The notes below the pieces were generated by a model. That model was given only the letters and a program-made list of their open reading frames with translations. It searched no databases and was not told where the DNA came from. A program made the translations under genes and the position numbers. Below, piece after piece: positions 50,901 through 58,346 of a stretch of DNA of 64,000 nucleotides. Source of the stretch: Calliopum simillimum. Lineage: Eukaryota; Arthropoda; Insecta; Diptera; Lauxaniidae. The stretch lies in the NCBI GenBank assembly GCA_951812925.1, contig OX638372.1, positions 54,806,028 to 54,870,027 on the forward strand, given 5' to 3'. Position 1 is the first letter of the stretch. Each line of letters opens with the position of its first letter.

Positions 50901-53900
50901 TTGCTCAACTGAACAAAATATGGTCTTCATCCGTTATATCCACCAAAACGAGAGTACGCATTTTTGATTCGAATGTGAAATCGGTTTTGTTATATGGGTG
51001 CGAAACATGGCTTGTTACTGAACAACTAACGAACAAGCTGCAAGTATTCGTCAACAAATGCTTAAGGCGTATACTAAAGGTTTGGAGGCCTCGCATTATA
51101 TCAAATGCCGAGCTACATCAAAAATGCAAACAGAAGGCTATAGCAAACGAGATCAAGCTGCGCAAATGGGGATGGATTGGTCACACTCTCCGGAAACCAC
51201 ACAGCGAAGTTTGTCGCCAGGCCCTTGAGTGGAATCCACAAGGCAGTAGAGGACGAGGTAGACCCAAAACCAACTGGAAAAGGTCGTTGGAAAAGGCAAT
51301 CCAAGAATCGGGAAAATCGTGGCAAGAGATCAAAGTCATCGCAAGGGATTGTGACAAATGGAGATATTTCATATTGGCCCTATGCTCCTCCTAAGAGTTA
51401 AAGGAGAATACAACTCTTCAATGAGGAGCTGTGCAAACAAATTTAAAATACCATTTAAAAGATGATTTCATTCTCTATGTACCGTACTATATTTTTTTTT
51501 TCGAGCTAGTCATGGCCTAAAAAATATTTTTGAAAAACCGTTAAGGTTTCGAAAATTCTGTTTTTTTTTTAAAGATATCTACGAATCGGTAAGCACTATG
51601 ATAAAAAGTAAGAGGACCAATTTTGTAGATCTTGTGATTCTTTACGAAATTGGTGCTGTTACGTTTCATCATGACTCTTCGTTTCGGAAATATCCTTCGA
51701 AAACCTTAACGGTTTTTCAAGAATACCTTTAAGGTCAAGAGTCAGTCGAAAAAAAAATTAATACGCTGTATAGAGAATCAAATTTTCTTTTGAACGGTAT
51801 TTTAATTTTGTTTATACGACTCCTCATTGAAGAGTTATTGCAATTTAAAAAGTAATATAAACTTATGGGTAGCATTTCGTATCATAACTGTTCACAATTT
51901 TTTAAATTGGGTGATCTCCTAAACTATAAGTCATACGAAAACATTTTTAACGTACTTTTGTAGAAAATTTCATTTGCTAGAAAATTGAAGACCATTATTT
52001 TTCTGTAAAAGTTAGCATTAGCAAGGTATTTGCAAAAAACTGATTTTAGCGACCTTTGAGCCTAAATAACTTTTTATGCGCACATGACTTTGCAATGGAC
52101 TTTTCGCACTTTATTTATCATGCATAAATAAAGATAATTCCGGTGAAAAAAATTCACTTGGAATTATTTCGCAGAAAAATTCTTATTTTCCTGGGCTATA
52201 AATTCATCGCTTAGTACTATTCTTCGTCTTCAAAGTAAGTTATAAATTGGTATTGCAGGATTTTTATTTAAAAAGGTGTGACCATTTCAAAATGACACCA
52301 TGGAGTGACAAATCATATCAGAACCCACATAGCAATTTTGAAACTGGATTCGGATTTAGCACATACAACTTAATCAAAAATTACTTTTGTTTTGGTTTGT
52401 TGTGTCGTTTTCAAAAATACTGTTGTTCAAATTATTTTGAGGGCGGGGCACATACTTAAAAATTATTGAATTTTGTTGCTAACACCATAAAATATTGTAT
52501 AAAAAAAAAAATCGGTGTTTCCGCTATCAATTAAGCTCCGTTCTGGTAAACCGAGGCTTTGCGTTTCTACAAACTTTTCTTATTATTTCTCTTTACTTAC
52601 ATGAGTATATTTTCCGCGGTATATCATAAAGAGTGTTAAGAACAATAAAATCCATGCTATTCCTTTCCAATTTTATTCATTTTTTTTATATTAAATTTTA
52701 CCTCTTTATAGTTCCAACGAATCCACGTAGTATTAACTTGATCACAGAAGACAATTATGGCATTTTAAATTGGCAAACACCGGAAATGCCATCAGGTCGT
52801 GTTGATTTTTATGTTGTTGCACTACTCACGAAATACAAGGGTAAAGCAGAGGAGGATCGACAAGTCTCATTAGTCAATGGACAAAGTTGCAAATTTCGCG
52901 TTCCAGAGTGTTACGACACAATTAGTTACTATTATTTAAAGGTACGCGCCGTGAATGTAGCAGAAAAACATGAAATTGACCTTAGCACCTTTCCAAACAC
53001 AAAACCAAATCGGCGGCGTCGCCGTAGTCGACGACACACTAATCCAGAAATCAGTGCCACAGTTGGCGGTGGCTTGCAAACGTATGAGTCTGATATTTTA
53101 AGTTCTAACGATCCTCTCTTTATTGGTGATTTAAAATATAATGAAAAGCAAAAAATTCCACCGCAAGCAAAAGATGGCAACGCTTTTGTTGAATACAATG
53201 ATGATGACAGTACGGAAGAAAGTACTTTTCAATGTTTGAACAAGGTAGCTCCAATAAACGCAAAGTATGCGATTTATAAGAATCATTTAAATGATGTCGA
53301 CGGTAGCGTTAATGATGAAATTAAATTCTTTCCATCCACTTGGGAGGATTCTATCATATACAAATGTAGTATAGAAGATAGATTCGATTTTACAGTTAAA
53401 ATCGCTGTACCCGTTATTATGATTTCCGGCTTTCTATCGTCGATATTTTATTGGGTACGTAAGAAATACAATAAAATGAAAAATATTAATGCAGTTTTGC
53501 CGGAGGAGCTCGTCAGCCATATGCCAAATTATCATCTTGGTTTTAAAAATACTGAAAAAGATTGTTCATCTGATGTTTCTAGAAGCAATGATTGCCTTGT
53601 TGCGCAAAAAGAAAGTCATCACTTACTTTCTTCCATATGCAATGGCACGGCGAATCCTCTGGCTCATACAAATGTCGATGAATTAAAAGGTTCTGAAAAC
53701 AAAGTAGTTGTACCTTCGTCATCTGTTTGCAATGAGGAGCAAATATCACAAAGTACTAATTCTGTCGAAATGAACGATATTTATGCCCCCTCATCAAATG
53801 ATTCCTCACCAGCAAGAAATGAAAACATGACCGGGATAAGTCGCTCTTTACAGCATGATATACCCGTATTGGAAAACATGGTTACTTTATCAAATGGTTA

Positions 53901-54353
53901 CAAAAAACCTCAAGAAATTTTAAATTCCAATTTAATGTGCAGTACATTACCAACAACCAGTAGTGGATATGTACTACCTACGCACGTTGAAATGCAGTTG
54001 GTGAGTTTACATATAAATTTATTCTGATTTATTTACGTTTTATATGTATTATGTTTTTATTAAAGTCTCAACCACAGCCCACTTTTAATGGATACACAAC
54101 ACTAGATGCAATGGGTAAATGCATATTACCTAATTCAATGGAAATTGCGCCTGAAACACCAAAGCTAAATGAAAAAATTAGTGAGCCAACGGAACAATCA
54201 ACAAACAACAAAGAACCGGACATCGAAAATACACCTAGTAGATCATCATTCCCGCCAACAGGCAATAGTAACAACAACAATAACAATAGAAATCTCATTT
54301 GTGGCTACGTTACGCAAAAGCAGTTGGCTGAATTTGGACAGTTGATGCATTAG
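20872..54353 (+). CDS. dome: Domeless, JAK/STAT cytokine receptor (complete, 13 coding exons)
   Basis: Joining 20872-20906, 33967-34058, 39516-39658, 40754-40865, 42976-43106, 43175-43352, 45144-45627, 45731-46016, 46085-46559, 47566-47683, 49637-49842, 52712-54000 and 54066-54353 gives one 1278-residue frame with every phase matched and all introns GT-AG. Order: signal peptide (1-36), Ig-like domain (43-127; C60, W72, C113), cytokine-receptor module with paired cysteines C139/C149 and C178/C189 and a WSEP box at 326-329, further fibronectin type III domains to about 850, a membrane helix (about 981-1002), then a 275-residue tail ending near YVTQ (1264-1267), a YxxQ STAT-docking pattern. Dome is the Upd receptor that works with Hop kinase and Stat92E at the plasma membrane. 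The Drosophila protein has nearly the same length, from memory. Introns are swollen by transposons. Confidence 0.95.
21100..21797 (-). pseudogene. Decayed mariner transposase (dome intron 1)
   Basis: Minus-strand frames in order: MEISEFRVLTKHFFFDKK (mariner N-terminus), SAEYYSKLLGRF-like text (TAEYYSKLLGRFNIDLKQK), KKLLFHQDNVRLH and then VHKLGYKVLLPPAYSPD after a stop. The HQDN and YSPD boxes carry two of the three catalytic aspartates of the mariner DDD site. Several frameshifts and stops are present. It lies just downstream of dome exon 1. Confidence 0.8.
22040..22800. other. Unclassified stretch of dome intron 1
   Basis: More mixed base composition than the flanks, and no inverted-repeat structure was seen. 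Short protein-like text appears on the minus strand but no domain is recognised. It may be an old element fragment. Confidence 0.25.
23265..23793 (-). mobile_element. Internally deleted mariner element (dome intron 1)
   Basis: Inverted ends TAGGGTAGTTTGATAAGTTT and ACTTATCAAACTGCCCTC enclose about 530 bp. A mariner C-terminal block remains on the minus strand (GEHYSELMDRFDIALKQKRQ then HLAMKIVLFQQGN, with the aspartate of the HxDN box lost), plus decayed text upstream of it. Full mariners are about 1.3 kb, so more than half is missing. Confidence 0.75.
24063..24326 (-). mobile_element. Short RTE-derived element with perfect 14-bp target duplication
   Basis: Identical CCAAGAAAAATATG flanks occur at 24063-24076 and 24313-24326, bounding a 236-bp insert. 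On the minus strand the insert reads a 5' leader, then MKTRLRIGSWNVRTL, the start of an apurinic-type LINE endonuclease. It then jumps directly to AGGAGTTAAAGGAGAATACA, the 3' end shared with the RTE-type copies at 35.3 kb and 51.4 kb. The element is therefore the two ends of a LINE without its body. It lies in dome intron 1. Confidence 0.85.
24898..25245. mobile_element. Foldback element
   Basis: GTGCTCATTAGATA at the left is mirrored by TATCTAGTGCTCAT at the right. TTTACCGCCCATTTTGAAAG is mirrored near 25175 by CTTTCAAAATGGGCGGCTTAA. No coding sequence. Confidence 0.6.
26389..26615. repeat. Trinucleotide microsatellites (TTG/CTG and CAA)
   Basis: A GTTGTTGTTGTTATTGTTGC and CTGCTGCTG run near 26394-26425 and a CAACAGCAACAACAACTAC run near 26585-26610. 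Open frames across the first run are low-complexity Val/Ala/Leu strings and are not genes. Confidence 0.8.
27734..28957. mobile_element. Foldback E with repeated internal motif
   Basis: Ends TATCTGTGGACTTTTGACAA and TTGTCAAAAGTCGACAGATA are inverted. The motif AAAACAACCTAACTCGA recurs inside in degraded form (ACAACTTATCTCAAATA, ACAACTTAAGTCGATATAA, ACATCTTAAGTCGAGAGAT). A second foldback (28266-28814) is nested inside. Confidence 0.75.
28266..28814. mobile_element. Foldback D nested in E
   Basis: Ends TCCGGCAGTAAAAAAACGTA and TACGTTTTTTTACTGCCGGA are inverted repeats, and the arms are mirrored to a centre near 28525 (AAAAACCGATTTTTTTACG). The arms carry AAATTGCGATAACTTATGAA and TTATAAGTTATCGCAATTT. 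One diverged half-copy lies at 56088-56245. Confidence 0.85.
29923..30690. mobile_element. Element with a 140-bp tandem array carrying CCACGCCC (family Q)
   Basis: Starts at GGCCTGGCCAAACATTAAAT and ACCCTACAC, then four units of about 140 bp, each with TTTTGAAGATTTTGCTT and GGTGCCACGCCCTC. It ends in a CCAG/GACA-rich stretch, GGACATGGCTATATCGACTC, TGATGCTGATCAAGAATATA and a closing GTGTAGGGTATAAA. The two ends share ACCCTACAC in inverse orientation. Overlapping open frames on both strands are repeat artefacts. Confidence 0.75.
30840..33041. other. Dome intron 1, repeat-poor part, nothing coding seen
   Basis: AT-rich DNA with short random frames. A possible element end (ATTAGGGGTTTTCAC, resembling family G) occurs near 31080 but no partner end was found. 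Confidence 0.35.
33042..33605. mobile_element. Palindrome built of two palindromic units
   Basis: Outer ends ACACAGGCCCACAAAAA and TTTTTGTGGGCCTGTGT are inverted. Inside, the block GGTGCCAGAATAGCGAAGTT and its variants occur four times, alternating in orientation (about 33130, 33225, 33390 and 33510), so each half is itself a hairpin. It lies 360 bp before dome exon 2. Confidence 0.85.
33967..34058 (+). CDS. dome: dome coding exon 2 (signal peptide core)
   Basis: Acceptor CTTCTTTTATTTTTCAG, donor CTGGAG|GTGAGT. Encodes G12-G42: WRFFTIVILHLTVCLTSIC is the hydrophobic core, with cleavage likely near VTAA36. An in-frame ATG at 33944 lies inside the acceptor tract and is a less likely start. Confidence 0.92.
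34059..35329. other. Start of dome intron 2, nothing recognised
   Basis: AT-rich intron DNA with a short GACGGACAGACGAATGAACG microsatellite-like patch near 34128. No coding or inverted-repeat structure was seen. Confidence 0.4.
35330..39195 (-). pseudogene. RTE-like non-LTR retrotransposon, 5'-truncated and broken
   Basis: Minus strand, in dome intron 2. From 39195 downward: the end of an endonuclease domain (HKATGVSPDITENQIDLFCI, then DQHLLVAVIRLKL), a linker, and a reverse transcriptase with FVDYSTAFDSVSRE near 38220, GVWQGCLLSPSLF and the YADD active site (about 37970). Next come GSMISMDGGAKEDI, CETWLVTEQLTNK, and beyond a 1.9-kb insertion the C-terminal RKWRWIGHTLRKPHSE domain with EWNPQGSRGRRRLKTNW. 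Several frameshifts, and the insertion at 35583-37450, make it dead. The 3' end reads AGGAGTTAAAGGAGAATACA. Clade by motif recall: RTE or a close relative. Confidence 0.85.
35575..37458. mobile_element. hAT-like foldback (family A) copy 2 with exact 8-bp duplication
   Basis: The element body is 35583-37450 (1868 bp), from TAGAGTGGTCCAAA to TTTGGACCACTCTA, with TTGACCCC on both sides (35575-35582 and 37451-37458). It interrupts the RTE copy. The uninterrupted RTE copy at 51140-51160 shows the empty site, with TTGATCTC between the same flanks. Long arms, no open frames; the TAG start and 8-bp duplication point to hAT. Confidence 0.92.
39516..39658 (+). CDS. dome: dome coding exon 3 (Ig-like domain, first half)
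   Basis: Acceptor ATCCCATAG, donor AACT|GTAAGT. Encodes residues 43-90 with SITCNV (C60) and SSIWFLEE (W72), the first Ig cysteine and core tryptophan. Confidence 0.93.
40754..40865 (+). CDS. dome: dome coding exon 4 (Ig-like domain, second half)
   Basis: Acceptor TTTCTTTAAG, donor GTGG|GTAAGT. Encodes residues 91-127 with SEYQGSYQCMSGG, the YxC motif that holds the second Ig cysteine (C113). Confidence 0.93.
41371..41842. mobile_element. Dispersed element with GGGTGTAAT ends (family M copy 1)
   Basis: Starts TAGGGTGTAATGGATGAGG and ends CGATTACACCCAC. Internal text GACTAACAAAAAATT, GGGTCTAAAATGTA and TTGAGTCACCCTAACG is shared with 58347-58530. Lies in dome intron 4. Confidence 0.6.
42976..43106 (+). 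CDS. dome: dome coding exon 5 (cytokine module, first Cys pair)
   Basis: Acceptor CTTTCAAAG, donor CAGAT|GTAAGT. Encodes residues 128-171 with DFKCRSYDYVYMLCTF, the first cysteine pair (C139, C149) of a class I cytokine receptor module. Confidence 0.94.
43175..43352 (+). CDS. dome: dome coding exon 6 (cytokine module, second Cys pair)
   Basis: Acceptor TTTTATTTTAG, donor AAATG|GTAGGT; only 68 nt of intron separate it from exon 5. Encodes residues 172-230 with WFKCELQ (C178) and TKFCNITS (C189). Confidence 0.94.
43381..45003. mobile_element. Inverted-duplicate Tc1-like element (dome intron 6)
   Basis: Ends CAGTGGCTCACAGCTTATTT and AAATAAGCTGGGAGCCACTG are inverted, each flanked by TA. Both halves carry the same decayed Tc1-type transposase in opposite orientation: MGRPATKIGD, then QSTIESFVHANR, PADDSFMVHKININP and SFISKKNSKKS in other frames of the left half, with their mirrors in the right half. 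The centre is near 44200. Stops and frameshifts break both copies. Confidence 0.8.
45144..45627 (+). CDS. dome: dome coding exon 7 (second cytokine-module domain, WSEP)
   Basis: Acceptor TTGTTCCTTAG, donor CTTAT|GTAAGT. Encodes residues 231-391. SLSWNVYKY and EYTVRVRVKVKS are fibronectin type III strands, and DTMWSEPF (W326) is the degenerate WSxWS box of the receptor family. Confidence 0.96.
45731..46016 (+). CDS. dome: dome coding exon 8 (fibronectin type III)
   Basis: Acceptor AATTTTGCAG, donor TGCAAG|GTATAA. Encodes residues 392-487, including YKYFIKSSNSLGESVASSQI and RTYTLSWVPPS, typical of successive fibronectin type III domains. Confidence 0.95.
46085..46559 (+). CDS. dome: dome coding exon 9 (fibronectin type III)
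   Basis: Acceptor TTATTTTCAG, donor AGCAG|GTATGA. Encodes residues 488-645 with TIKVHWSSERVC, GYNLTYCQV and LKPYTEYRIDMFMYSETKVG, a full fibronectin type III repeat. Confidence 0.96.
46581..47474 (-). mobile_element. Mariner-type element with decayed transposase (dome intron 9)
   Basis: Ends CGAGGGAACGTTTTTA and TAAAAATGTCCCTCG are inverted, with TA at 46579-46580 and 47475-47476. On the minus strand VGLADTSIFKILHDNLGITK, VSARWVPRMLTKPQK and ARIITGDEPWVHHY match the mariner HTH region, the WVPRxLT linker and the first catalytic GDE box. At 894 bp with a poly-A run (47198-47216) and frame breaks it is dead. Confidence 0.85.
47566..47683 (+). CDS. dome: dome coding exon 10 (fibronectin type III, first half)
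   Basis: Acceptor TTTTATTTTCAG, donor ATTTG|GTGAGA. Encodes APSPPRNLKV and ANISWLPPLESNGEIKFYTI, residues 646-684. Confidence 0.95.
47933..49271. mobile_element. Family B foldback copy 2 (dome intron 10), most complete
   Basis: TA|GCCCAGGAAAATAAGACG at the left and CTTATTTTCCTGTGC|TA at the right. Mirrored blocks include GTCCATTGCAAAGTCGTGTG near 48040 and its complement near 49165, and ATGATAAGTAAAGCGTGAA with its mirror near 49190. Arms run to a centre near 48600. No coding. Short frames here are palindrome artefacts. Confidence 0.85.
49637..49842 (+). CDS. dome: dome coding exon 11 (fibronectin type III, second half)
   Basis: Acceptor ATATTTACAG, donor AGGCA|GTAAGT. Encodes residues 685-753 with ELKSLNSYSEYEVYITAHT, which completes the domain begun on exon 10. 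Confidence 0.94.
50454..52196. mobile_element. Family B foldback copy 3 (dome intron 11), split by an RTE insertion
   Basis: TA|GCCCAGGAAAATTAGACG at the left and ATTTTCCTGGGC|TA at the right. It is inserted in a family J repeat, whose text continues on both sides (TTGTTTTGCTCTTTTT before, AGTACTATTCTTCGTCTTC after; compare 18520-18560). Its left arm is interrupted at 50794-51411. Confidence 0.85.
50781..51424 (+). pseudogene. 5'-truncated RTE-like insertion with 13-bp target duplication
   Basis: AACTCTTCAGTGA (50781-50793) and AACTCTTCAATGA (51412-51424) flank a 618-bp insert. It holds an open frame through the last part of an RTE-type protein: GSIISMDGGAKEDINSRIAK, CETWLVTEQLTNK, RKWGWIGHTLRKPHSEVCRQ, EWNPQGSRGRGRPKTNW and LALCSS-stop, ending in AGTTAAAGGAGAATAC. 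The frame is intact and less decayed than the copy at 35-39 kb, so the insertion is younger. Confidence 0.9.
52712..54000 (+). CDS. dome: dome coding exon 12 (last FN3, membrane helix, most of the tail)
   Basis: Acceptor CCTCTTTATAG, donor CAGTTG|GTGAGT. Encodes residues 754-1183: a last fibronectin type III domain (NLITEDNYGILNWQTP), a polybasic RRRRRSRR run at 854-861, a juxtamembrane linker, the helix VKIAVPVIMISGFLSSIFYW, the stop-transfer VRKKY, and a Ser-rich tail with GYVLP at 1172-1176. Confidence 0.96.
54066..54353 (+). CDS. dome: dome coding exon 13 (C-terminal tail)
   Basis: Acceptor TTTTTATTAAAG after a 65-nt intron. Encodes residues 1184-1278 with NGYTTL (Y1193), an Asn run and CGYVTQKQLAEF (Y1264), then TAG. 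YVTQ fits the YxxQ docking pattern for STAT proteins. Confidence 0.94.
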   Translation, partial: SQPQPTFNGYTTLDAMGKCILPNSMEIAPETPKLNEKISEPTEQSTNNKEPDIENTPSRSSFPPTGNSNNNNNNRNLICGYVTQKQLAEFGQLMH

Positions 54354-54563
54354 ACCAATAGATTTAATCATAAGAAGAAGAAAAACAACATTGAGGAAAT
54401 TTCATTATTTTGTTGTTCTAGGCGTCACTTTTTGGCGACCATTTTATTAGTAAAGTTTAAAATCAAAGACAAATTTAAGTTTCCTTTTTGACAACTCGAA
54501 TCTTTGACAAGTCGAATTTGAACCATCGCACACTGGGGCAAGGAGCTCTCATATGTGGCATCA

Positions 54564-54569
54564 AATAAA
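54564..54569 (+). promoter_or_regulatory. Candidate polyadenylation signal for dome
   Basis: AATAAA about 210 nt after the dome stop codon, the first such hexamer downstream. Confidence 0.35.
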
Positions 54570-54609
54570 CGGAGCTACGCACTGCAACCAAATTACTTAT
54601 ACATACAAA

Positions 54610-55065
54610 GGGTGGATCACTTAAGCTTTCAACAAGAGGGTCGAATTTGAACAAGAGGGCGTGGCACCTCCCATACAAGCCAAATCTTAAAAACTCTGTA
54701 CTGATGGTACTATCTGAGATAATCAAACCAAATTTCGTACACTTGCTATCAATAGTATAGGTAAACTCTAGTAGGAAAATTTGCGAATTCAGATAAGAGG
54801 GCGTGGTACCACCCATATAAACAAAGTCTTACAAACTATACTGAGGGTTCTATCTGAGATAATCAAACCAAATTTCGTACACTTGCTACCAATAGTATAG
54901 GTAAACTCTGGTAGAAAAATTAGCAAGTTCGGACAAGAGGGCGTTGTACCTCCCATACAAGCAAAATCTTAAAAACTCTATATTGAGAGTGCTTTCTGAG
55001 ATAATCGAAGCAAATTTGGTACAATTGCTACGAATAGTAAAGGTCAGCTCTGATTGGAAAATTAG
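54610..55065. repeat. Tandem array, 140-142 bp units carrying GGGCGTGG
   Basis: Three units, with GAGGGCGTGG (or GTTG) at 54655, 54797 and 54937 and shared text GAGATAATCAAACCAAATTT, CGTACACTTGCTA and CCTCCCATACAAGC. It is the same family as 29923-30690 in the opposite orientation, and lies just after dome. Confidence 0.8.
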
Positions 55066-56087
55066 AGACACGCGATAATTTCTTACTTAAGCGCTCGTGA
55101 TGACCACCTGTCCTCTTTTCCATCTGTTTTAACAAAAAACCGAATCGCTGTTCAAAATTATCCTGTCCAGAACTATACATAATGTTTATAAGTTCTTGTC
55201 TCGCGACAAATAATAAGTTAGAGGCCATTTGTAAAACAAAATGCAAGAAAAAATATTTTATTTTAGGTTACGTTCTAAAAATCGATGTAAATTTTAAAGT
55301 AGCAAAAAGTAGCAAAATTTTCTTGTCGCTTCTAGAAGCCAACACTAAACGGAATATTTCTGAATCATAACTAATGCTTGGAAAGGCTTGGAACCTAATT
55401 AAATTATCTATTATTTATTTAATTTCATAAAATTTTTCTTCTCCATTTTATTTAACTTACCTACCTAAGGGCCAATTTCACAATGTTCAGTTAAGCCTTA
55501 ACTAGAACTTTAACTGGAACTTTGACATTAAATTTCATACAAAATTTTTATTTATCTGGAAGTTAAATGAAATGAAACTGAACATTGTGAAAATGGCCCT
55601 AAATGTGTTAAAATTTTTATGGAAAAAAATATGTTTATATACGGTTACATATCTGAAGATGAAGGCTCCATGGTCAAATAACATTAAAAGTTAATAAACT
55701 TAAGCCAAAAACTGCTTTGATTAATAATTAATATGGAAATAACTTATTAAAATTATTTCAGTCTACAAAGTTAAAGTTTAGCGTGCTGTAGTGATGAAAT
55801 GGGTTTGTTACAAGTCATTTGAAAAATGGCAAATAGTACGTTGGTTAATATTGTACATAAAAAATATAAAAGGGTATCCTGAAATAACATATAATTTTTT
55901 GAATTATCGCCAAGTATTGAGAGTATCTGCCCCACTGTGCATCGAAGCCGAATTTTTTAGTGGAAATAATTATTCGAGTTATCGAAGTTTGACTTCATCT
56001 CATTGGCATCATATTAAAGTAACGAATGAATGAATTTCACTCATGACTATTTGACACATTTATGACTAAAGTTGTTTTTTTTTTTGC
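55066..56087. other. Intergenic DNA downstream of dome
   Basis: Short frames only. A small inverted repeat lies at 55470-55600: AGGGCCAATTTCACAATGTT and AACATTGTGAAAATGGCCCT, enclosing two AACTTTAACTGGAAC-like copies, probably a MITE. Confidence 0.5.
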
Positions 56088-56245
56088 TCGTGCAACCTAC
56101 GGTTCATAAGTTATCGCAACTTGAAAATGCTAGCAGCCACATTTTGATAGGCAACCCGGCAAAAATATATTCCCCCATTCAAAATATATGTAAAAATTAG
56201 ATTTCAACTAAAAACTCGATCCATACGTTTTTTACTATTTCAAAT
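56088..56245. mobile_element. Half-copy of foldback D
   Basis: GTTCATAAGTTATCGCAACTT, GCCACATTTTGATAGGCAAC and AACTAAAAACTCGATCCATA match the right arm of the element at 28266-28814. The left arm is absent. Confidence 0.75.
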
Positions 56246-56458
56246 AGTAAAATTTTTTATATATGTACAAGTCAAAAGAATGCCAATTTGTTTTTTACTT
56301 AATAGGTATCAAAGTTGTAATTTAGTTAAGGAATTAAATAATATTCAGTGAATTGTATCCTCAAAAAGTTTTGGAAAGTCAAATTAATTTTTTCCAGGCG
56401 CACTACATGTGTTTATGTGAACCAGAAAATTATTTCTTTATAATGAGACAAATAATTA

Positions 56459-56643
56459 CCGTTATCATCTAATTCGATTTCGATTGCTTTTATTTTTTCC
56501 TTATTCCTTATTCATCCTTATCATCCTATTCGATTTTGATTGGAAAAATGTTCAATTTCAATTCTGGTAATCAAAATATATAAAAGCAAAATCTCAATTC
56601 GATTTAGTTCCAATCGAATCGAAATCGAATTAGATGATAACGG
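56459..56643. mobile_element. Hairpin MITE (185 bp)
   Basis: CCGTTATCATCTAATTCGAT at the left is mirrored by ATCGAATTAGATGATAACGG at the right. The internal CGAATCGAAATCG/CGATTTCGATTG motifs continue the pairing. Confidence 0.75.
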
Positions 56644-58006
56644 ATAAGATTTTGATTTCAAAAAAGCAAGGAATTAAAACTATTTTGCTTTATCTATGGA
56701 TAAATATTCTCAAGAGTCGTTTCTCAAACTATCTTGCAGTCCTCATTGCGATCTGAGAAAAAATTCTCGAGAATGTTTGTTCATGATAAGGCGCACTATT
56801 CAGATTAGATGTAATTTCAAATTCACTTTCCCTGGAATCCTAAACTTACTTAATCTTAAATAAAATAAATGATTGTTACTCAGTTCTGTATGGTGCACCA
56901 TAGGTGTCTGGTAACAAAAAGAAAAAAAAAGAAAATACTCCAGAAAATTTTCGAACAAAGCAAGCACTAATATTAATATTCGTTATGTAAAAATGAATCT
57001 CAAAATAAAGTTAACGTGAATTTTATAACAAAATAAATTTGAGCCATTCCTTTACTGCACAAAGTGATTAACTCCAATTTTCCAAAAATTTTAAATTTAA
57101 ATGCCAAAATACTTGGTTCAGTCATAGCTTATGATATATTTAATAAATTTCCAAAATGATAACGATTACCATCGTTAATAAAGAAAATTTGTTTGGCCAT
57201 TGGCTAATAAAAAGGTTATTTCAGAAGCCATTTTGGTTTAATTCGTGCTAAAATTCATTCCTCATGTTAAGCATGGTTACTATAAATAGTTGAGAATAAG
57301 TCAAAATAACGAGGTCTATAGACCACTATACGTATATTATTTTATCGTTCTTCTCCACTTTCTGTTTTATGGAGTTAGTCGGTTTGTGCAGTGTACGGCT
57401 CATTTAATATTTGAAAACTATTTATGTACACGTACCTATCTGAATTTGGTATAAAAAGTAAATATTTTTTATCAAATGTTATTATATGCACACATGTATG
57501 TATTTATTGCTAAATCTTAATGAAATTTTTCCATAATTGGTTTCTTAACTCTGCTCATCATAAACTAAAATATACATATTTATTCGTATACATATTATGT
57601 ACTTATGGATTATTTTTTTGTTTATATGAAGAAAACTATATCAAGCCTGTTTTAATTTTTATAAGACTTACTCAAAGACATATGCTCAACTAAGTAGATA
57701 ATAAAAACTATAAAAAAAAAGAAAATTGTAAATTAAAGTTTTTGGTTTTTTTTATTATTTAGTTATTGTGATGTAAATAATATTTATGTATCTTATGTAT
57801 GTTTTTATGTTCATTATTGTTAGTTTAGCCCTATATGTACAAATTGTATTTTTATTTTGGTTTATATGACCATCAACCTGTTAATTATTCTCAAAAGACA
57901 TTTGCTCAATCGAGCTAGAGAACAAACAAAATAAACACTATACAAAATGATTAAAGTTCTACAGAAACTTTTTTTAATATTTTATATTAAGTTTGAGTAA
58001 CGAGTC
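56644..58006. other. Intergenic DNA, one diverged tandem duplication
   Basis: The blocks CTCAAAGACATATGCTCAAC (57672) and CTCAAAAGACATTTGCTCAA (57890), each preceded by TTTATATGA and followed by AAACTATA or AAACACTATA, are an old duplication about 220 bp apart. No gene was supported. Confidence 0.4.
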
Positions 58007-58213
58007 ATGCATAGCACCCATAAAAGAAAATCGTTTTCACACTCGCATAAAAAATATGAACTTTCGGTAATGCGAATTGTAGAGATCATAATAATTTTGA
58101 CTTCGGTATTATATCTACAAATGCACACTGAGACAGATGAGCAAGAGATTGAAGAAGAAAAGATTTTACGTAGTAATGTACTAGGGAATAATGTACTTCC
58201 ATTCCTCAATTGA
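58007..58213 (+). CDS. Small ORF with one hydrophobic segment, unrecognised
   Basis: A 68-residue frame starts MHSTHKRKSFSHSHKKYELS. It has a basic N-terminus, a hydrophobic VMRIVEIIIILTSVLYLQM segment (about 22-40) and an acidic TETDEQEIEEEK stretch. AATAAA follows the stop by about 15 nt. The layout would suit a small type II membrane or secreted peptide, but there is no homology evidence and chance is possible. Confidence 0.25.
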   Translation: MHSTHKRKSFSHSHKKYELSVMRIVEIIIILTSVLYLQMHTETDEQEIEEEKILRSNVLGNNVLPFLN

Positions 58214-58346
58214 TGATATTAGCTAATAAATTACGTGAACGTATATATGAAGGAAAACAAGCCAATTTAAAAATACTGTTGCACTTTTTAAAAAAAAACT
58301 CCTCTTACTTTTTTTTTAAAGAATGCTTAAAATGTTATATATTATA

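Noticed and set aside
55791..56033. 80-residue frame downstream of dome
   Set aside because: No recognisable domain, no splice or poly-A context; length is within chance for AT-rich DNA.
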